From Desulfosporosinus acidiphilus SJ4 (lineage in GTDB: Bacteria; Bacillota; Desulfitobacteriia; Desulfitobacteriales; Desulfitobacteriaceae): a stretch of DNA of 64,000 nt. Where the stretch lies: positions 2,885,977 through 2,949,976 of the forward strand of contig NC_018068.1 in assembly GCF_000255115.2 (NCBI RefSeq), read 5' to 3'. Shown in pieces: positions 16,698 to 25,233 of this stretch. The notes beneath the pieces were generated by a model that saw only the letters and a list, made by a program, of their open reading frames with translations, ran no database searches and was not told the DNA's origin. Every line of letters begins with the position of its first letter. The stretch's first letter is position 1. A program made the position numbers and the translations under genes.

Positions 16698-17636
16698 TTA
16701 TAAGTCATCAACGAACTGCCTTTGGCTTAAAAAAGCATCAATTTCTAACCGTTCAGGAATTGATGTCTGGGCACCTTTTCTGGTAACGGTTAGAGCCGAG
16801 GCTGCTGAAGCAAAACGCAGCGCTTCTTGAACTGGCTTACCTTCAACCATAGCAGTTGCGTACGCACCAACAAAGGTATCACCCGCCGCAGTGGTATCGG
16901 TCACCGCAACTTTAAACGCCGGCAAATAGACCGTTGTTCCTTCCCTGTTCAAGTAAAATAATCCTTTGGCTCCCAAAGTTACAATGACTTCCCGGCATCC
17001 TTTGTCCACCAAAATCTTGGCAGCGGAATGAACTTCTTCTATAGTTCCCGTTTCTGCCCCGGATAAGACAGCTGCTTCCGTTTCATTGAGAATCAGCAGA
17101 CCAACCCGGCTAAAAGCGTTCTCCGGCGGTGCGAATGCTGGAGCAGGATTGTAGATAATATATTTCCCTTTCGCCCCAAAATATTCCAAGGCATAAGCAA
17201 CTGTAGAGTAAGGTATCTCATTCTGTAAAATGATGATATCAGGCTCCAGCAATTGCCTTTCCTCAACCTGGACATCCTGGGTTTCCACTTTTCCATTAGC
17301 GCCCGGAGAAATTATGATACTGTTTTCTCCAAGTTCATCTACGGTAATGAAGGCCAATCCTGTTCCTACATCTTGTTTAAGAAGAACACTTTCCGTTCCG
17401 ACACGGGAAGATCTCAGGTTCTCCAGCAGAATTTCTCCGTAAGTGTCCGCACCCACGGCGCCAAACATTTCGACTCTTGCTCCTGCACGAGCGGCAGCAA
17501 CAGCTTGATTTGCTCCTTTTCCGCCGGGAACATAGCTTGTCTCAAGAGCTTTAATAGTCTGACCCGGTAAAGGTGCTTTCTCAACCCTGTTGACTATGTC
17601 CATATTGAGGCTGCCTATGACCGCAATAGAACGCAT
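16698..17636 (-). CDS. rbsK: Ribokinase
   Basis: 312-residue PfkB-family sugar kinase that phosphorylates D-ribose to ribose 5-phosphate. Both family signatures are visible: the N-terminal GGKGANQAVAAARAG and the C-terminal DTTAAGDTFVGAYA, whose aspartate (TAAGD) is the catalytic base. The N-terminal IAVIGSLNMDIVNRV is typical. GGAGGTGAAGCAGG precedes the ATG. It is the last gene of the rbsDACBK operon, 53 bases after rbsB. Confidence 0.96.
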   Translation of the reverse strand: MRSIAVIGSLNMDIVNRVEKAPLPGQTIKALETSYVPGGKGANQAVAAARAGARVEMFGAVGADTYGEILLENLRSSRVGTESVLLKQDVGTGLAFITVDELGENSIIISPGANGKVETQDVQVEERQLLEPDIIILQNEIPYSTVAYALEYFGAKGKYIIYNPAPAFAPPENAFSRVGLLILNETEAAVLSGAETGTIEEVHSAAKILVDKGCREVIVTLGAKGLFYLNREGTTVYLPAFKVAVTDTTAAGDTFVGAYATAMVEGKPVQEALRFASAASALTVTRKGAQTSIPERLEIDAFLSQRQFVDDL

Positions 17637-17689
17637 AATCCTGCTTCACCTCCTCCGGCTAACATCCCTTTATCAAACGTGTACTTTTT

Positions 17690-18646
17690 CTAGAAGCCGC
17701 TGAATGAAGTTCCTTTTTCAACTAACATCAGAGGTGAGCTGACTGTCGCCGAAACAGAATTGCCCTTCACTAGTTTCACTGCGTTCTGTACGCCCAATAC
17801 ACCCTCTTGAATAGGCTGCTGTGCAATATCCGCATAGAAGAGTCCTTGTTGGACATCATTAACTGCTTCTTGCTCTCCATCAATACCCACAATAGCTATC
17901 CCTGTTTTATTGCTTTGTTGAATAGCTTTTAAGGCACCAAGAGCCATCTCATCATTTTGGGCAAAAACCCCTTTTACATCCGGATTTGCCTGAAGAATAT
18001 TTTGCATAACGTTTAAGGCCTTGCTGCGGTCGAAATTAGCCGATTGTTTAGCGACAATTTGAATTCCTTTGGCTGTTGCCATTTCTTGATCAAATCCTTG
18101 TTCTCTGTCTCTTTCGGCAGAGGTACCAATGATTCCTTGCAGCTCAACGACTTTACCTTGACCATTCAAGGCTTTTATGATCTCATCAGCAGCCATTTTT
18201 CCGGCTTGAACGTTGTCAGAAGCAATAAAGCTGGATACTTTGCCGGAATTTACGCTGCGGTCCAAAGTGATGACAGGAATATTCGCCTTGTTGGCCGCAG
18301 CAACTGCAGTGGACAATCCTTGGCTGTCTGTCGGGTTGAGAATTATCGCACTGACTTTTTGTTGAATCAGATCTTGAACTTGGTTCAATTGAGTCGCTGC
18401 ATCATTATTACCATTGTCGACAATAACTTTAATGTTTTCTTTAGCAGCTTCCTGTTTAACTCCATTTTCCATTGCTACAAAGAACGGATTGTTAGTTGTA
18501 GAGACAGCGAAACCGATGGTGGTATCGCTTGATTTTGATTGGGCAGCTGTCTTATCGCTTGAATTACTATTGGAAACAGTTCCACACCCAGATACCAGGC
18601 CTACAGTCAGAACACCTAGCCCCAAAATAGTTTTCCATTTTTTCAT
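17690..18646 (-). CDS. rbsB: Ribose ABC transporter, substrate-binding lipoprotein
   Basis: Periplasmic-binding-protein-like lipoprotein that captures ribose outside the membrane and hands it to RbsC. The N-terminus is a lipoprotein signal (KKWKTILGLGVLTVGLVSGCG), so the cysteine would be lipidated. The mature protein has the peripheral binding fold with IGFAVSTTNNPFFVAMENGV, VITLDRSVN and GIDGEQEAV. The ATG at 18646 is spaced properly from GAGGAG, whereas the upstream ATG (18652) is too close. It follows rbsC by about 50 bases. Confidence 0.95.
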   Translation of the reverse strand: MKKWKTILGLGVLTVGLVSGCGTVSNSNSSDKTAAQSKSSDTTIGFAVSTTNNPFFVAMENGVKQEAAKENIKVIVDNGNNDAATQLNQVQDLIQQKVSAIILNPTDSQGLSTAVAAANKANIPVITLDRSVNSGKVSSFIASDNVQAGKMAADEIIKALNGQGKVVELQGIIGTSAERDREQGFDQEMATAKGIQIVAKQSANFDRSKALNVMQNILQANPDVKGVFAQNDEMALGALKAIQQSNKTGIAIVGIDGEQEAVNDVQQGLFYADIAQQPIQEGVLGVQNAVKLVKGNSVSATVSSPLMLVEKGTSFSGF

Positions 18647-18699
18647 TGCCATTCTCCTCTTTATGTTTTATTTATTTGAAGAAGGAGGCCTGAGGCCTC

Positions 18700-19641
18700 T
18701 TACCTCCCATTAGATTTCTTGCGATCAAGCATGATAGCCGCAAGAATAATTAACCCTTTTACCGCATCCTGGTAAAAAGAATTAACGTTGAGAAGATTTA
18801 ATCCGTTATCAATAATTCCTAGAATTAATGCTCCAATTAATGTCCCAACTAATGTCCCTTCTCCTCCTGCCAAACTGGTCCCGCCAAGTACGACGGCAGT
18901 AATGGCATCAAGTTCATAACCCACACCGGCAGTTGGTTCTGCGGAGCCTAAACGGGAGGCCAGAATGATTCCTGCCAGAGAGGCCAAAATACCGCTGACT
19001 ACATAAACTCCGAGCAGATATCGCTTGACCGGAACACCAGCTAAGAAGGATACTCGCTCATTACCTCCAATAGCATAGATGCGCCTGCCTGAAATGCTTC
19101 TGTGCAATACAATCCAAGCAGCAATAAAAACTGCCGCCATAACCCAGACTGGAATCGGAATTTCAAGAAACGTTCCGGTACCAAATTTCGCAAACTCCTG
19201 TGGCAAATTGAAAATGGGCATTCCATTGGTATAAATTTCTGTCATTCCTCTAAACAGCGTCATCGTACCTAACGTAACAATAAATGGGGCCAAGCCTGCA
19301 TATGCCACAAAGAGCCCATTGAGTGCGCCGGCCAAACCTCCGAAAGCTATAGCTACAATGACTGCCATCCAAGGACTTACATGCCCCATCATAAGTTGAG
19401 CAGCAATAGCCGCACTTAAAGCTAAGGTGGAACCGACCGACAGGTCAATCCCTCCGGTCAGGATAACAAACGTCATACCCACGGCGATCAAGGCATTAAC
19501 TGAAATCTGTAAAGCAACATTACGCAGGTTTCCAAAGGTAAAAAACTTTGCAGTCGCGAAAGAAAGAATAAAAATTAAGATAACCAGACCAATTGTCGGT
19601 CCTAAATGATAGCGTTTAATTGTATTCATAACCCGTTGCAC
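18700..19641 (-). CDS. rbsC: Ribose ABC transporter, permease
   Basis: 313-residue inner-membrane permease of the CUT2 class with eight to ten hydrophobic helices and the family motifs TGGIDLSVGSTLALSAA, NGLFVAY and TAVVLGGTSLAGGEG. It forms the ribose channel with RbsA. Translation begins at a GTG that shares its first base with the rbsA stop codon (TAGTG), with AGGAGGCGA upstream, indicating translational coupling. Confidence 0.95.
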   Translation of the reverse strand: MQRVMNTIKRYHLGPTIGLVILIFILSFATAKFFTFGNLRNVALQISVNALIAVGMTFVILTGGIDLSVGSTLALSAAIAAQLMMGHVSPWMAVIVAIAFGGLAGALNGLFVAYAGLAPFIVTLGTMTLFRGMTEIYTNGMPIFNLPQEFAKFGTGTFLEIPIPVWVMAAVFIAAWIVLHRSISGRRIYAIGGNERVSFLAGVPVKRYLLGVYVVSGILASLAGIILASRLGSAEPTAGVGYELDAITAVVLGGTSLAGGEGTLVGTLIGALILGIIDNGLNLLNVNSFYQDAVKGLIILAAIMLDRKKSNGR

Positions 19642-21128
19642 TATACTTCGCCTCCTGTGGCCAAGCTCATAAATGCCTCTTGCTGCATCTCTCCGGCCAG
19701 TAATTCGCCTTTAATAACTCCCTCATGCATAACGTAGACCCTGTCACTCATGCCCAACAACTCAGGCAAATCTGAAGAGATTAATAAAACGGCCTTACCT
19801 TCAGACTTCAGGTGGTTCATTAGCTGATAGATCTCTTGCTTAGCCCCTACGTCAACCCCACGTGTCGGTTCATCCAGAATCAGCAATTTTGGATTACAGG
19901 CGAGCCACTTACCGATAACAACCTTTTGCTGATTTCCACCGCTTAAATTTTGTACCAATTGTTCAATCGTAGGGGTTTTTACCCTCAATTGTTTAACCCA
20001 ATGCTGAGCATTTTCCTGTTCCCCCTGCCTTTGGATCAGACCGAAGCGACTGCGTTCACCGAGGGTTGGAAGCGCCAAATTTTCTCGAATGGAAAAAGGA
20101 AGGTGCAGACCTTCATTTTTGCGGTCTTCAGTCACAAGGGCAATACCCGCGCGAATAGCCTCTAGCGGAGATTTTAAAGAGAGAGTTCGTCCTTCTAAGC
20201 TTATCTCTCCAGACTTCAAAGCATCGATCCCGCTTAAAGCACGGGCAACTTCGGTTCGTCCAGCTCCCATCAAACCACCAAGACCCACAATTTCGCCCGC
20301 TTTTACTTCTAAGCTGACATCATGAATAGATTCTGTACTTAAGTGTTCTGCGAGCAGTACCCTATCGGAAGGTGTTATATCAATATGTGGATATCGTTCT
20401 TCAATCTCCCGGCCTACCATCAAGGAAACTAATTCCCGCTCCGTTGTTTCCTTCGTCTGAACAGTAGCAATAAACTGCCCGTCCCGCAGAACAGTCACCC
20501 GGTCTGCGATCGTGAACAATTCCTCTAAGCGATGAGAAATATAAATAATCCCAACACCTTTTGCTTTGAGTGAACGAACTATTTCAAAAAGCCTTTCAGT
20601 CTCGGCTCTGCTCAACGCAGATGTAGGTTCATCCATGATGAGAAAGCGAACGTCTTTCTGTAAAGCTTTGCCGATCTCCACCAATTGTTGTTCTCCAACG
20701 CTCAGGCCTCCGAGGGGCTCTTTAGGGCTGCGATTAAGATTCAGAGTGGCCATTGTCTCCTCAACCTTTTTATAGAGCAGAGGATAATTAACAAAACCCA
20801 TCTTTCGAAATTCATCTTCATGCCCTATCAGAAAGTTTTCTGCCACTGATAAGTTGGGAAAGAGGTTAAGTTCTTGGTAAATCATTTCGATTCCCAGGTT
20901 CTGGGCATCTCGAATTCCCCGAATGGATACAACCTCTCCGTCGATAGCCGTCTGTCCTTCATCAGCCACATAAACTCCGGTTAGGATTTTCATTAGAGTG
21001 GACTTGCCGGCACCATTTTCTCCGAGCAAAGCCACAACCTCTCCGCCATTTATATGAAGGTCCACCCCTTGTAAGACTTTAACACCGGAAAAGGCTTTAC
21101 AGATTCCCTTCATTTCTAAGGATGCCAT
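19641..21128 (-). CDS. rbsA: Ribose ABC transporter, double ATPase
   Basis: 495-residue protein with two fused nucleotide-binding domains, as in CUT2 sugar importers. The first domain has Walker A GENGAGKSTL, signature LSVGEQQ and Walker B LIMDEPTSAL; the second has a degenerate Walker A (GLMGAGRTEV), signature NLSGGNQQK and LLILDEPTRGVD. It energises ribose uptake through RbsC. It starts 12 bases after the rbsD stop. Confidence 0.96.
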   Translation of the reverse strand: MASLEMKGICKAFSGVKVLQGVDLHINGGEVVALLGENGAGKSTLMKILTGVYVADEGQTAIDGEVVSIRGIRDAQNLGIEMIYQELNLFPNLSVAENFLIGHEDEFRKMGFVNYPLLYKKVEETMATLNLNRSPKEPLGGLSVGEQQLVEIGKALQKDVRFLIMDEPTSALSRAETERLFEIVRSLKAKGVGIIYISHRLEELFTIADRVTVLRDGQFIATVQTKETTERELVSLMVGREIEERYPHIDITPSDRVLLAEHLSTESIHDVSLEVKAGEIVGLGGLMGAGRTEVARALSGIDALKSGEISLEGRTLSLKSPLEAIRAGIALVTEDRKNEGLHLPFSIRENLALPTLGERSRFGLIQRQGEQENAQHWVKQLRVKTPTIEQLVQNLSGGNQQKVVIGKWLACNPKLLILDEPTRGVDVGAKQEIYQLMNHLKSEGKAVLLISSDLPELLGMSDRVYVMHEGVIKGELLAGEMQQEAFMSLATGGEV

Positions 21129-21139
21129 AAATTCACCAC

Positions 21140-21532
21140 CTAAAAAATTACGCTGGATTGTAAGATGACATTAGCATAGGAAGTCCACTCACCAGTACGT
21201 ACAATCACTGAAGCTGAGTTCAAACGATCTTTAAACATTTCATGACTGACAAGGTCAATTGGAGCATCGGTCGCCCCTTTGATTTTAGCAAATAAATCAG
21301 GGTGAGCCCCCTGCAGTTCCTGGGCAACGGTTAACCGTTCCACACTTAATTCGGTCAGAACAGAATTGAAAACATCCCAAAAAGAAGCTACGCCCTCACT
21401 AACGGCCAAATCTATAAAAGGGATTTGGGGCGGAATCGGTAAGCCATAGTCAGCGATCACTAAACTTTGGCCATGGCCCAACGTAGCAATGATACGAGAT
21501 AATTCTCCATGAAGCACACCCTGTTTTTTCAT
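21140..21532 (-). CDS. rbsD: D-ribose pyranase
   Basis: 130-residue RbsD/FucU-family mutarotase that interconverts beta-pyranose and beta-furanose forms of ribose so that RbsK can act. Visible marks are the N-terminal HGELSRIIATLGHGQSLVIAD, with the catalytic histidine in LGHG, and the C-terminal VIVRTGEWTSYANVILQS. It is the first structural gene of the rbs operon. AGAGGTGT precedes the ATG, and an RbsR-type operator lies 75 bases upstream. Confidence 0.95.
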   Translation of the reverse strand: MKKQGVLHGELSRIIATLGHGQSLVIADYGLPIPPQIPFIDLAVSEGVASFWDVFNSVLTELSVERLTVAQELQGAHPDLFAKIKGATDAPIDLVSHEMFKDRLNSASVIVRTGEWTSYANVILQSSVIF

Positions 21533-21605
21533 TCCATGACACCTCTGTTAGTTTTTTTCTCACCAGACAGCTTAATGTGGTATTTATTGATAGTACTGAT
21601 ACAAA

Positions 21606-21623
21606 TATGGTACCGCTTCCATA
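21606..21623. promoter_or_regulatory. RbsR-type operator upstream of rbsD
   Basis: TATGGTACCGCTTCCATA is a near-palindrome with the central CG typical of LacI-family operators. It matches the site upstream of rbsR (TGTGGTACCGCTACCACA) at 14 of 18 positions. It lies between the rbsR stop and rbsD start, where the rbsDACBK promoter should be. Confidence 0.75.
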
Positions 21624-21716
21624 ATCACAGAAGACTCGAATTGTTTAAAATGGTTAGAGGTTGTCCATTTCTTATATCAAACTATTTATATCTCTATTTT
21701 TGTTAACTGCGATTAT

Positions 21717-22709
21717 TTATTTTCTCGTCGAATCTCGTTGAACTAACTTAACCTCCAGTTCATAAATCCGATTTTCTACACGAGACCCCTCTATCTTCAT
21801 AATTAACAACTCAGCCGCTAAAGCTCCCATTTCATAAATAGGCTGGGCTATTGTCGTTAATTCCGGCTCAACGGCTTCAGTCAGATTTATGCCATCAAAA
21901 CCGCAAATTGCAATTTGCTTCGGAACATTGATACCTAAACGCAAGAGGGTTTTTAAGGCTCCAACTGCCATCAAATCGTTACCTACAAAAATTCCGTCAA
22001 CATCCGGGTGACGTTCCATTAAGACTCTAGCTGCGTTCATACCGCCATCCAATTTGAAATTTCCTGGTACCATTAAAGTCGGGCTATACCAATTCGAATT
22101 TTTGACAGATTCCTCATAGCCCATTAGGCGGTCCTTAGCTGTATTAATTTCCTGAGGTCCATAAATATGGGCTATTTTCTTGCAACCTATATCAAGCAAA
22201 TGCTGAACGGCAATTTTAGCTCCTTCAAAATTTTTAGACCGAATCACGGTACAATTTTCTCGGGAAGGAGCTCGATCTAGTACAACAAAGGGGATATCGA
22301 TCTTTTGCAGATACTCGACATCATCGCGGTTCAAGTTATGTGAAGCAAAAATAATTCCGCTGATATACTTTTGTTTAAGAATATTGATATAGGCCTTTTC
22401 TTTATTTGCTTGACCATCAGAATTGCCGAAGATGACAGTGTATCCCAGCGTCCTGGCCACATCTTCAACAGCCCTGCTCAGTGCGGGAAAAAAAGGATTT
22501 ACTATATCCGGCAGGATTAGCGCAATTGTTTTAGTCTTTTTGTTCGTCAGGCCCCTGGCAACATCACTAGGTTCATATTTTAGGGTTTGAATAGCCTTTA
22601 AGACCTCTTTTTCCGTCTCGGCATTAACATAACCACTTTTATTAAGAACCCTAGAAACTGTAGAAATGGAAACACCTGCAAGAGCTGCAACATCCCGTAT
22701 AGTAGCCAT
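21717..22709 (-). CDS. rbsR: LacI-family ribose operon repressor
   Basis: About 330 residues: an N-terminal LacI helix-turn-helix (TIRDVAALAGVSISTVSRVLN) with hinge helix, then a periplasmic-binding-like effector domain that would bind ribose or its phosphate. The ATG at 22709 begins MATIRDVA, the usual LacI start; an in-frame TTG four codons upstream lies too close to the GGAG. It is transcribed toward rbsD, about 185 bases ahead of it. Palindromic operators upstream of rbsR and rbsD support repression of the operon and autoregulation. Confidence 0.92.
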   Translation of the reverse strand: MATIRDVAALAGVSISTVSRVLNKSGYVNAETEKEVLKAIQTLKYEPSDVARGLTNKKTKTIALILPDIVNPFFPALSRAVEDVARTLGYTVIFGNSDGQANKEKAYINILKQKYISGIIFASHNLNRDDVEYLQKIDIPFVVLDRAPSRENCTVIRSKNFEGAKIAVQHLLDIGCKKIAHIYGPQEINTAKDRLMGYEESVKNSNWYSPTLMVPGNFKLDGGMNAARVLMERHPDVDGIFVGNDLMAVGALKTLLRLGINVPKQIAICGFDGINLTEAVEPELTTIAQPIYEMGALAAELLIMKIEGSRVENRIYELEVKLVQRDSTRK

Positions 22710-22744
22710 GTATTCTTTCAACTCCGCTTTCTATATAAGTAAAA

Positions 22745-22762
22745 TGTGGTACCGCTACCACA
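22745..22762. promoter_or_regulatory. RbsR-type operator upstream of rbsR
   Basis: TGTGGTACCGCTACCACA is palindromic apart from its central bases, and lies 36 bases before the rbsR start. It is closely related to the site in front of rbsD, pointing to autoregulation. Confidence 0.8.
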
Positions 22763-22801
22763 CATTCCAATATGTACCTAGTTCAGACAAAGAAATTTGG
22801 T

Positions 22802-22826
22802 CTCTGCGGTTTACGCAGAGTTTTTA
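22802..22826 (+). terminator. Hairpin CTCTGCG/CGCAGAG with T-run
   Basis: A perfect 7-bp stem with loop GTTTA followed by TTTTT on the plus strand. No plus-strand gene ends here, so it may be an attenuator-like leader structure of rbsR or a relic. Confidence 0.4.
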
Positions 22827-22932
22827 TCGTAATTAACATATTATTATATTCTACCTAAATTCAACTCTGCATGAACAATTAATCGTCTATCTTCAAAAAT
22901 CAAATAAAAGAGAGTTGGCATTAATCGCCATG

Positions 22933-22946
22933 TGGAAGCGCTTTCA
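22933..22946. promoter_or_regulatory. Candidate cre site (CcpA-type)
   Basis: TGGAAGCGCTTTCA is a perfect palindrome fitting the catabolite-responsive element consensus TGNAANCGNTNNCA. It is 224 bases upstream of rbsR and 95 bases after the VanW gene stop. Control of the ribose genes is plausible; the distance makes it uncertain. The rest of 22710-23040 holds no gene. Confidence 0.5.
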
Positions 22947-23040
22947 TATTGTTCGTTATTAATATACTGATTTTTCGCTGAATTGTCAATCGAATTATTT
23001 TACCAATTGTCCAACCGAATACGCCAAAATCAATGGATAG

Positions 23041-24186
23041 TTATTTTGCTTCCCCAAATATTTGAAAGGTTAAAGTATTGTTATTAACATCACTTCGGAT
23101 CAGTAGAAATGTTTTTGAATCGTTTCGAAATTTGAAATCAAGATCCGGATACGCCACCGTTGCATCTTGGCCTGGCGGAACATAGGCAACAGGCAGACTA
23201 TGGCGTGAACGTTCGACTACCGTTAACAGAGGAGATGCTGAATGAACGGCATTAAACAATGTACTGGAAACTTGACATACACCGCCGCCCAACCCTGGTA
23301 CGAATGAATTCCCTTCAATAATCAGAGCTTCTTGATATCCGGCTTCAGCGGTTCTTGGTCCAACTGTCCGGTTAAAAGAGAAAACCTCTCCAGGCTGCAG
23401 CACCAATCCATCGACTGATTTTGCCGCGAGCTGCAAATTAATCGTTCGTTCTTTCTGATTGGGATCAAAACTGGTCGAATATTTACTTAGCAGGCCGTAC
23501 ATTTTTACCTTAGCCAAGTCCGCTTTTGTTATAGTGGGGTTGACTTGTTCAAATGGAATAGAGATTTTTGAAATGTCATTATAAGGTTCTTTTTTGATGC
23601 TGGTCATTAAAGACTCAAAGTCAATTTGTTTCCCAGGCTTTTCTGGAACAATCCTCAGCGAGTGATCGGAGTTAACTAAAAAACGGGCATTCTCTGAAGA
23701 AATATTCAGTTCCGAGAGATGTCTTATTAAGACTTCCCGGAGAACGTGATCATCCCAATGATAGTTGGGTGTAAACGTGATTCCCCATCTCGCGTTAAAT
23801 TTGCTAAAAGCTTTATTGAAAATATTCCCTTCTCGCCCAATGAGATAGGCTTTTTGCAGCGGCTCTTCAAAAGAATACGAAAAGCCAAGTTCCTCAAGAT
23901 TTAATGAATAACTTTTATCGCCAGCAATTAAAAAAACGGGGCGCTTGTAGATTTCTTTTTGCATTTGATCCAGTTTCGACTGAGCCTCTCCCCTAGAAAG
24001 GTTCCCCAACGGGATTTGTAATACAATACCCTCGGCAAGTTGCCCCTTGTCGCTAGTATATAAGACCAGGGATAGACTAATCCCCCCGACAAGTACAATA
24101 ACAAAACATGCCAAAAGTAAAACTTTATAACGTATTGCCATACTTTGACTTCTTGATTTTTCGGCCGCGCTGCAATCTTTTTCCAC
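23041..24186 (-). CDS. VanW family protein with N-terminal membrane anchor
   Basis: 381 residues. A short cytoplasmic head and one transmembrane helix (VLLLACFVIVLVGGISLSLVL) lead to an extracellular part with a peptidoglycan-binding-4-like region (about 60-210) and a VanW domain (about 240-380). That domain contains PGEVFSFNRTVGPRT, GGGVCQVSSTLFNA and RHSLPVAYVPPGQDATV. VanW proteins are cell-wall associated and of unknown activity; despite the name no vancomycin-resistance genes are near. GTG at 24186 is chosen because AAGGGAG lies eight bases upstream; the frame opens earlier at 24204. Confidence 0.85.
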   Translation of the reverse strand: MEKDCSAAEKSRSQSMAIRYKVLLLACFVIVLVGGISLSLVLYTSDKGQLAEGIVLQIPLGNLSRGEAQSKLDQMQKEIYKRPVFLIAGDKSYSLNLEELGFSYSFEEPLQKAYLIGREGNIFNKAFSKFNARWGITFTPNYHWDDHVLREVLIRHLSELNISSENARFLVNSDHSLRIVPEKPGKQIDFESLMTSIKKEPYNDISKISIPFEQVNPTITKADLAKVKMYGLLSKYSTSFDPNQKERTINLQLAAKSVDGLVLQPGEVFSFNRTVGPRTAEAGYQEALIIEGNSFVPGLGGGVCQVSSTLFNAVHSASPLLTVVERSRHSLPVAYVPPGQDATVAYPDLDFKFRNDSKTFLLIRSDVNNNTLTFQIFGEAK

Positions 24187-24379
24187 CTTAGAATCTCCCT
24201 TCACAGCAAGTAACGTTTAACTATATGCGTGTCGGGAGAAAAACTACATAACTATTTGCTTGGATATTAATGGAGATCCCATTTGATTTCAAAGAGTGAA
24301 CTAAATTTCGTGAACTTATAATGCAAATGGATGACATGAAGAAGATTTTTAGAGAAGTTTTTGAGAATTTTTTAAGAAA

Positions 24380-24433
24380 TTCACAAGAAATCCATAGCTC
24401 ATTCACAACAAAATCTCATTGATTTTTTATACT
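24380..24433 (+). promoter_or_regulatory. Promoter with three 11-bp-phased direct repeats (upstream of Gln-rich ORF)
   Basis: TTCACA (24380), TCCATA (24391) and TTCACA (24402) lie exactly 11 bp apart, and TATACT (24428) follows 26 bp after the third. This is the layout of OmpR/PhoB-family activator sites in which the repeats stand in for the -35 box. The region 24411-24437 is nearly the same as 25265-25291 in front of the response-regulator gene. The rest of 24187-24624 shows no gene. Confidence 0.6.
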
Positions 24434-24624
24434 TTGGCCATAAAAATAAAACTGATATTGATTCATTGTTTCAATACCATTACTTTACAGGAGAAACTAT
24501 GCTAAATAAAACGAAGTGAATTTAGGACTCTTAAGTATCAGGCTGATTATTCAGGTTTCGTATTTGCTGCTTTGAACTCCAGGGGATTCCCCCACCGAAG
24601 TTTTTAAAAGATCAATATATTCAG

Positions 24625-25056
24625 ATGCAGCAAGCCATTTCTAGCTTGCAATCTACCTTTGGTTCACAAACTCAAGGAGTCAACCTAGGGCAAGGTCAGC
24701 AGCAGATAACTCAACTGCTGGATCAAATGAACCAATTTAAAAACCAGTCTCAACAGGAGAAATTACAAAACGTCAATCAAATTCAGCAATCAATCCAAAA
24801 TGCTATTCAAGCTTTAAATCAAGCAAATCAATCCGCTCAGTCCACAAAAGTCCTCACGCAAATGCATGAATTTATTGATCAAGCTCAAACTCAACTTCAA
24901 AACATGGCACAAAGCTCACAACAGCAGCAACAACAAACTGGACAAAGCCAGCAAACTCAATATGGACAATCATATCAGCAAATGAATCAACAAACGAATC
25001 AGCAAACGAACAAAACTCAAAATCAGAACCAACAACAAAATACAAGACTTCAATAA
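24625..25056 (+). CDS. Gln/Asn-rich low-complexity protein, start uncertain
   Basis: 143 codons rich in Gln, Asn, Ser and Thr; the first half is a likely coiled coil (QQITQLLDQMNQFKNQSQQE) and the last 50 residues are almost pure Q/N/T. There is no ribosome site at the ATG. The only good site is AGGAGA at 24489 with ATG 24499, and that frame stops after six codons. An adjacent frame between 24541 and 24625 reads like a signal peptide followed by PGDSPTEVFKRS, so the gene may have lost its proper 5' end by indels. The shared promoter suggests control by the two-component system downstream. No family recognised. Confidence 0.45.
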   Translation: MQQAISSLQSTFGSQTQGVNLGQGQQQITQLLDQMNQFKNQSQQEKLQNVNQIQQSIQNAIQALNQANQSAQSTKVLTQMHEFIDQAQTQLQNMAQSSQQQQQQTGQSQQTQYGQSYQQMNQQTNQQTNKTQNQNQQQNTRLQ

Positions 25057-25190
25057 AGAAAACTCGGCTGAGTACCCACTAAGACACTGTCTTCGCACGT
25101 ATTAGCCCTTCTTCTAGTATGCAATTGAAAGTGATACCTTCACGGGAGTGCCGCGAAACTATTTATAATAGTAAGCGGTACTCCTGTTTC
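25052..25190 (+). repeat. Dispersed intergenic repeat, copy 2, ending in an IS1182-end-like hairpin
   Basis: Begins AATAAAGAAAAC right at the stop of the Gln-rich ORF, carries AAGACACTGTCTTCGCACG and ATTAGCCCTTCT, and ends with the hairpin at 25145-25184. Copies of the central motif lie at 13157 and 44326. Confidence 0.6.
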
Positions 25191-25195
25191 TTTGC
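25145..25195 (+). terminator. Solo hairpin with the fold of the IS1182 ends
   Basis: Outer stem GGAGTGCCGC/GCGGTACTCC, internal loop GAAA/TAA, inner stem CTATT/AATAG with loop TAT, then TGTTTCTTT. The sequence lines up with the left end of the IS1182 element at 6052. It may act as the terminator of the Gln-rich gene. Confidence 0.6.
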
Positions 25196-25233
25196 TGGTT
25201 TATAGAACGAACTATTGTATTAGTTGCTTTAAA

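Noticed and set aside
25081-25190. Dispersed repeat as a cyclic di-GMP (GEMM) or other known riboswitch
   Set aside because: The conserved GEMM core elements are missing, and no copy sits in the leader of a gene in a consistent orientation with an expression platform.
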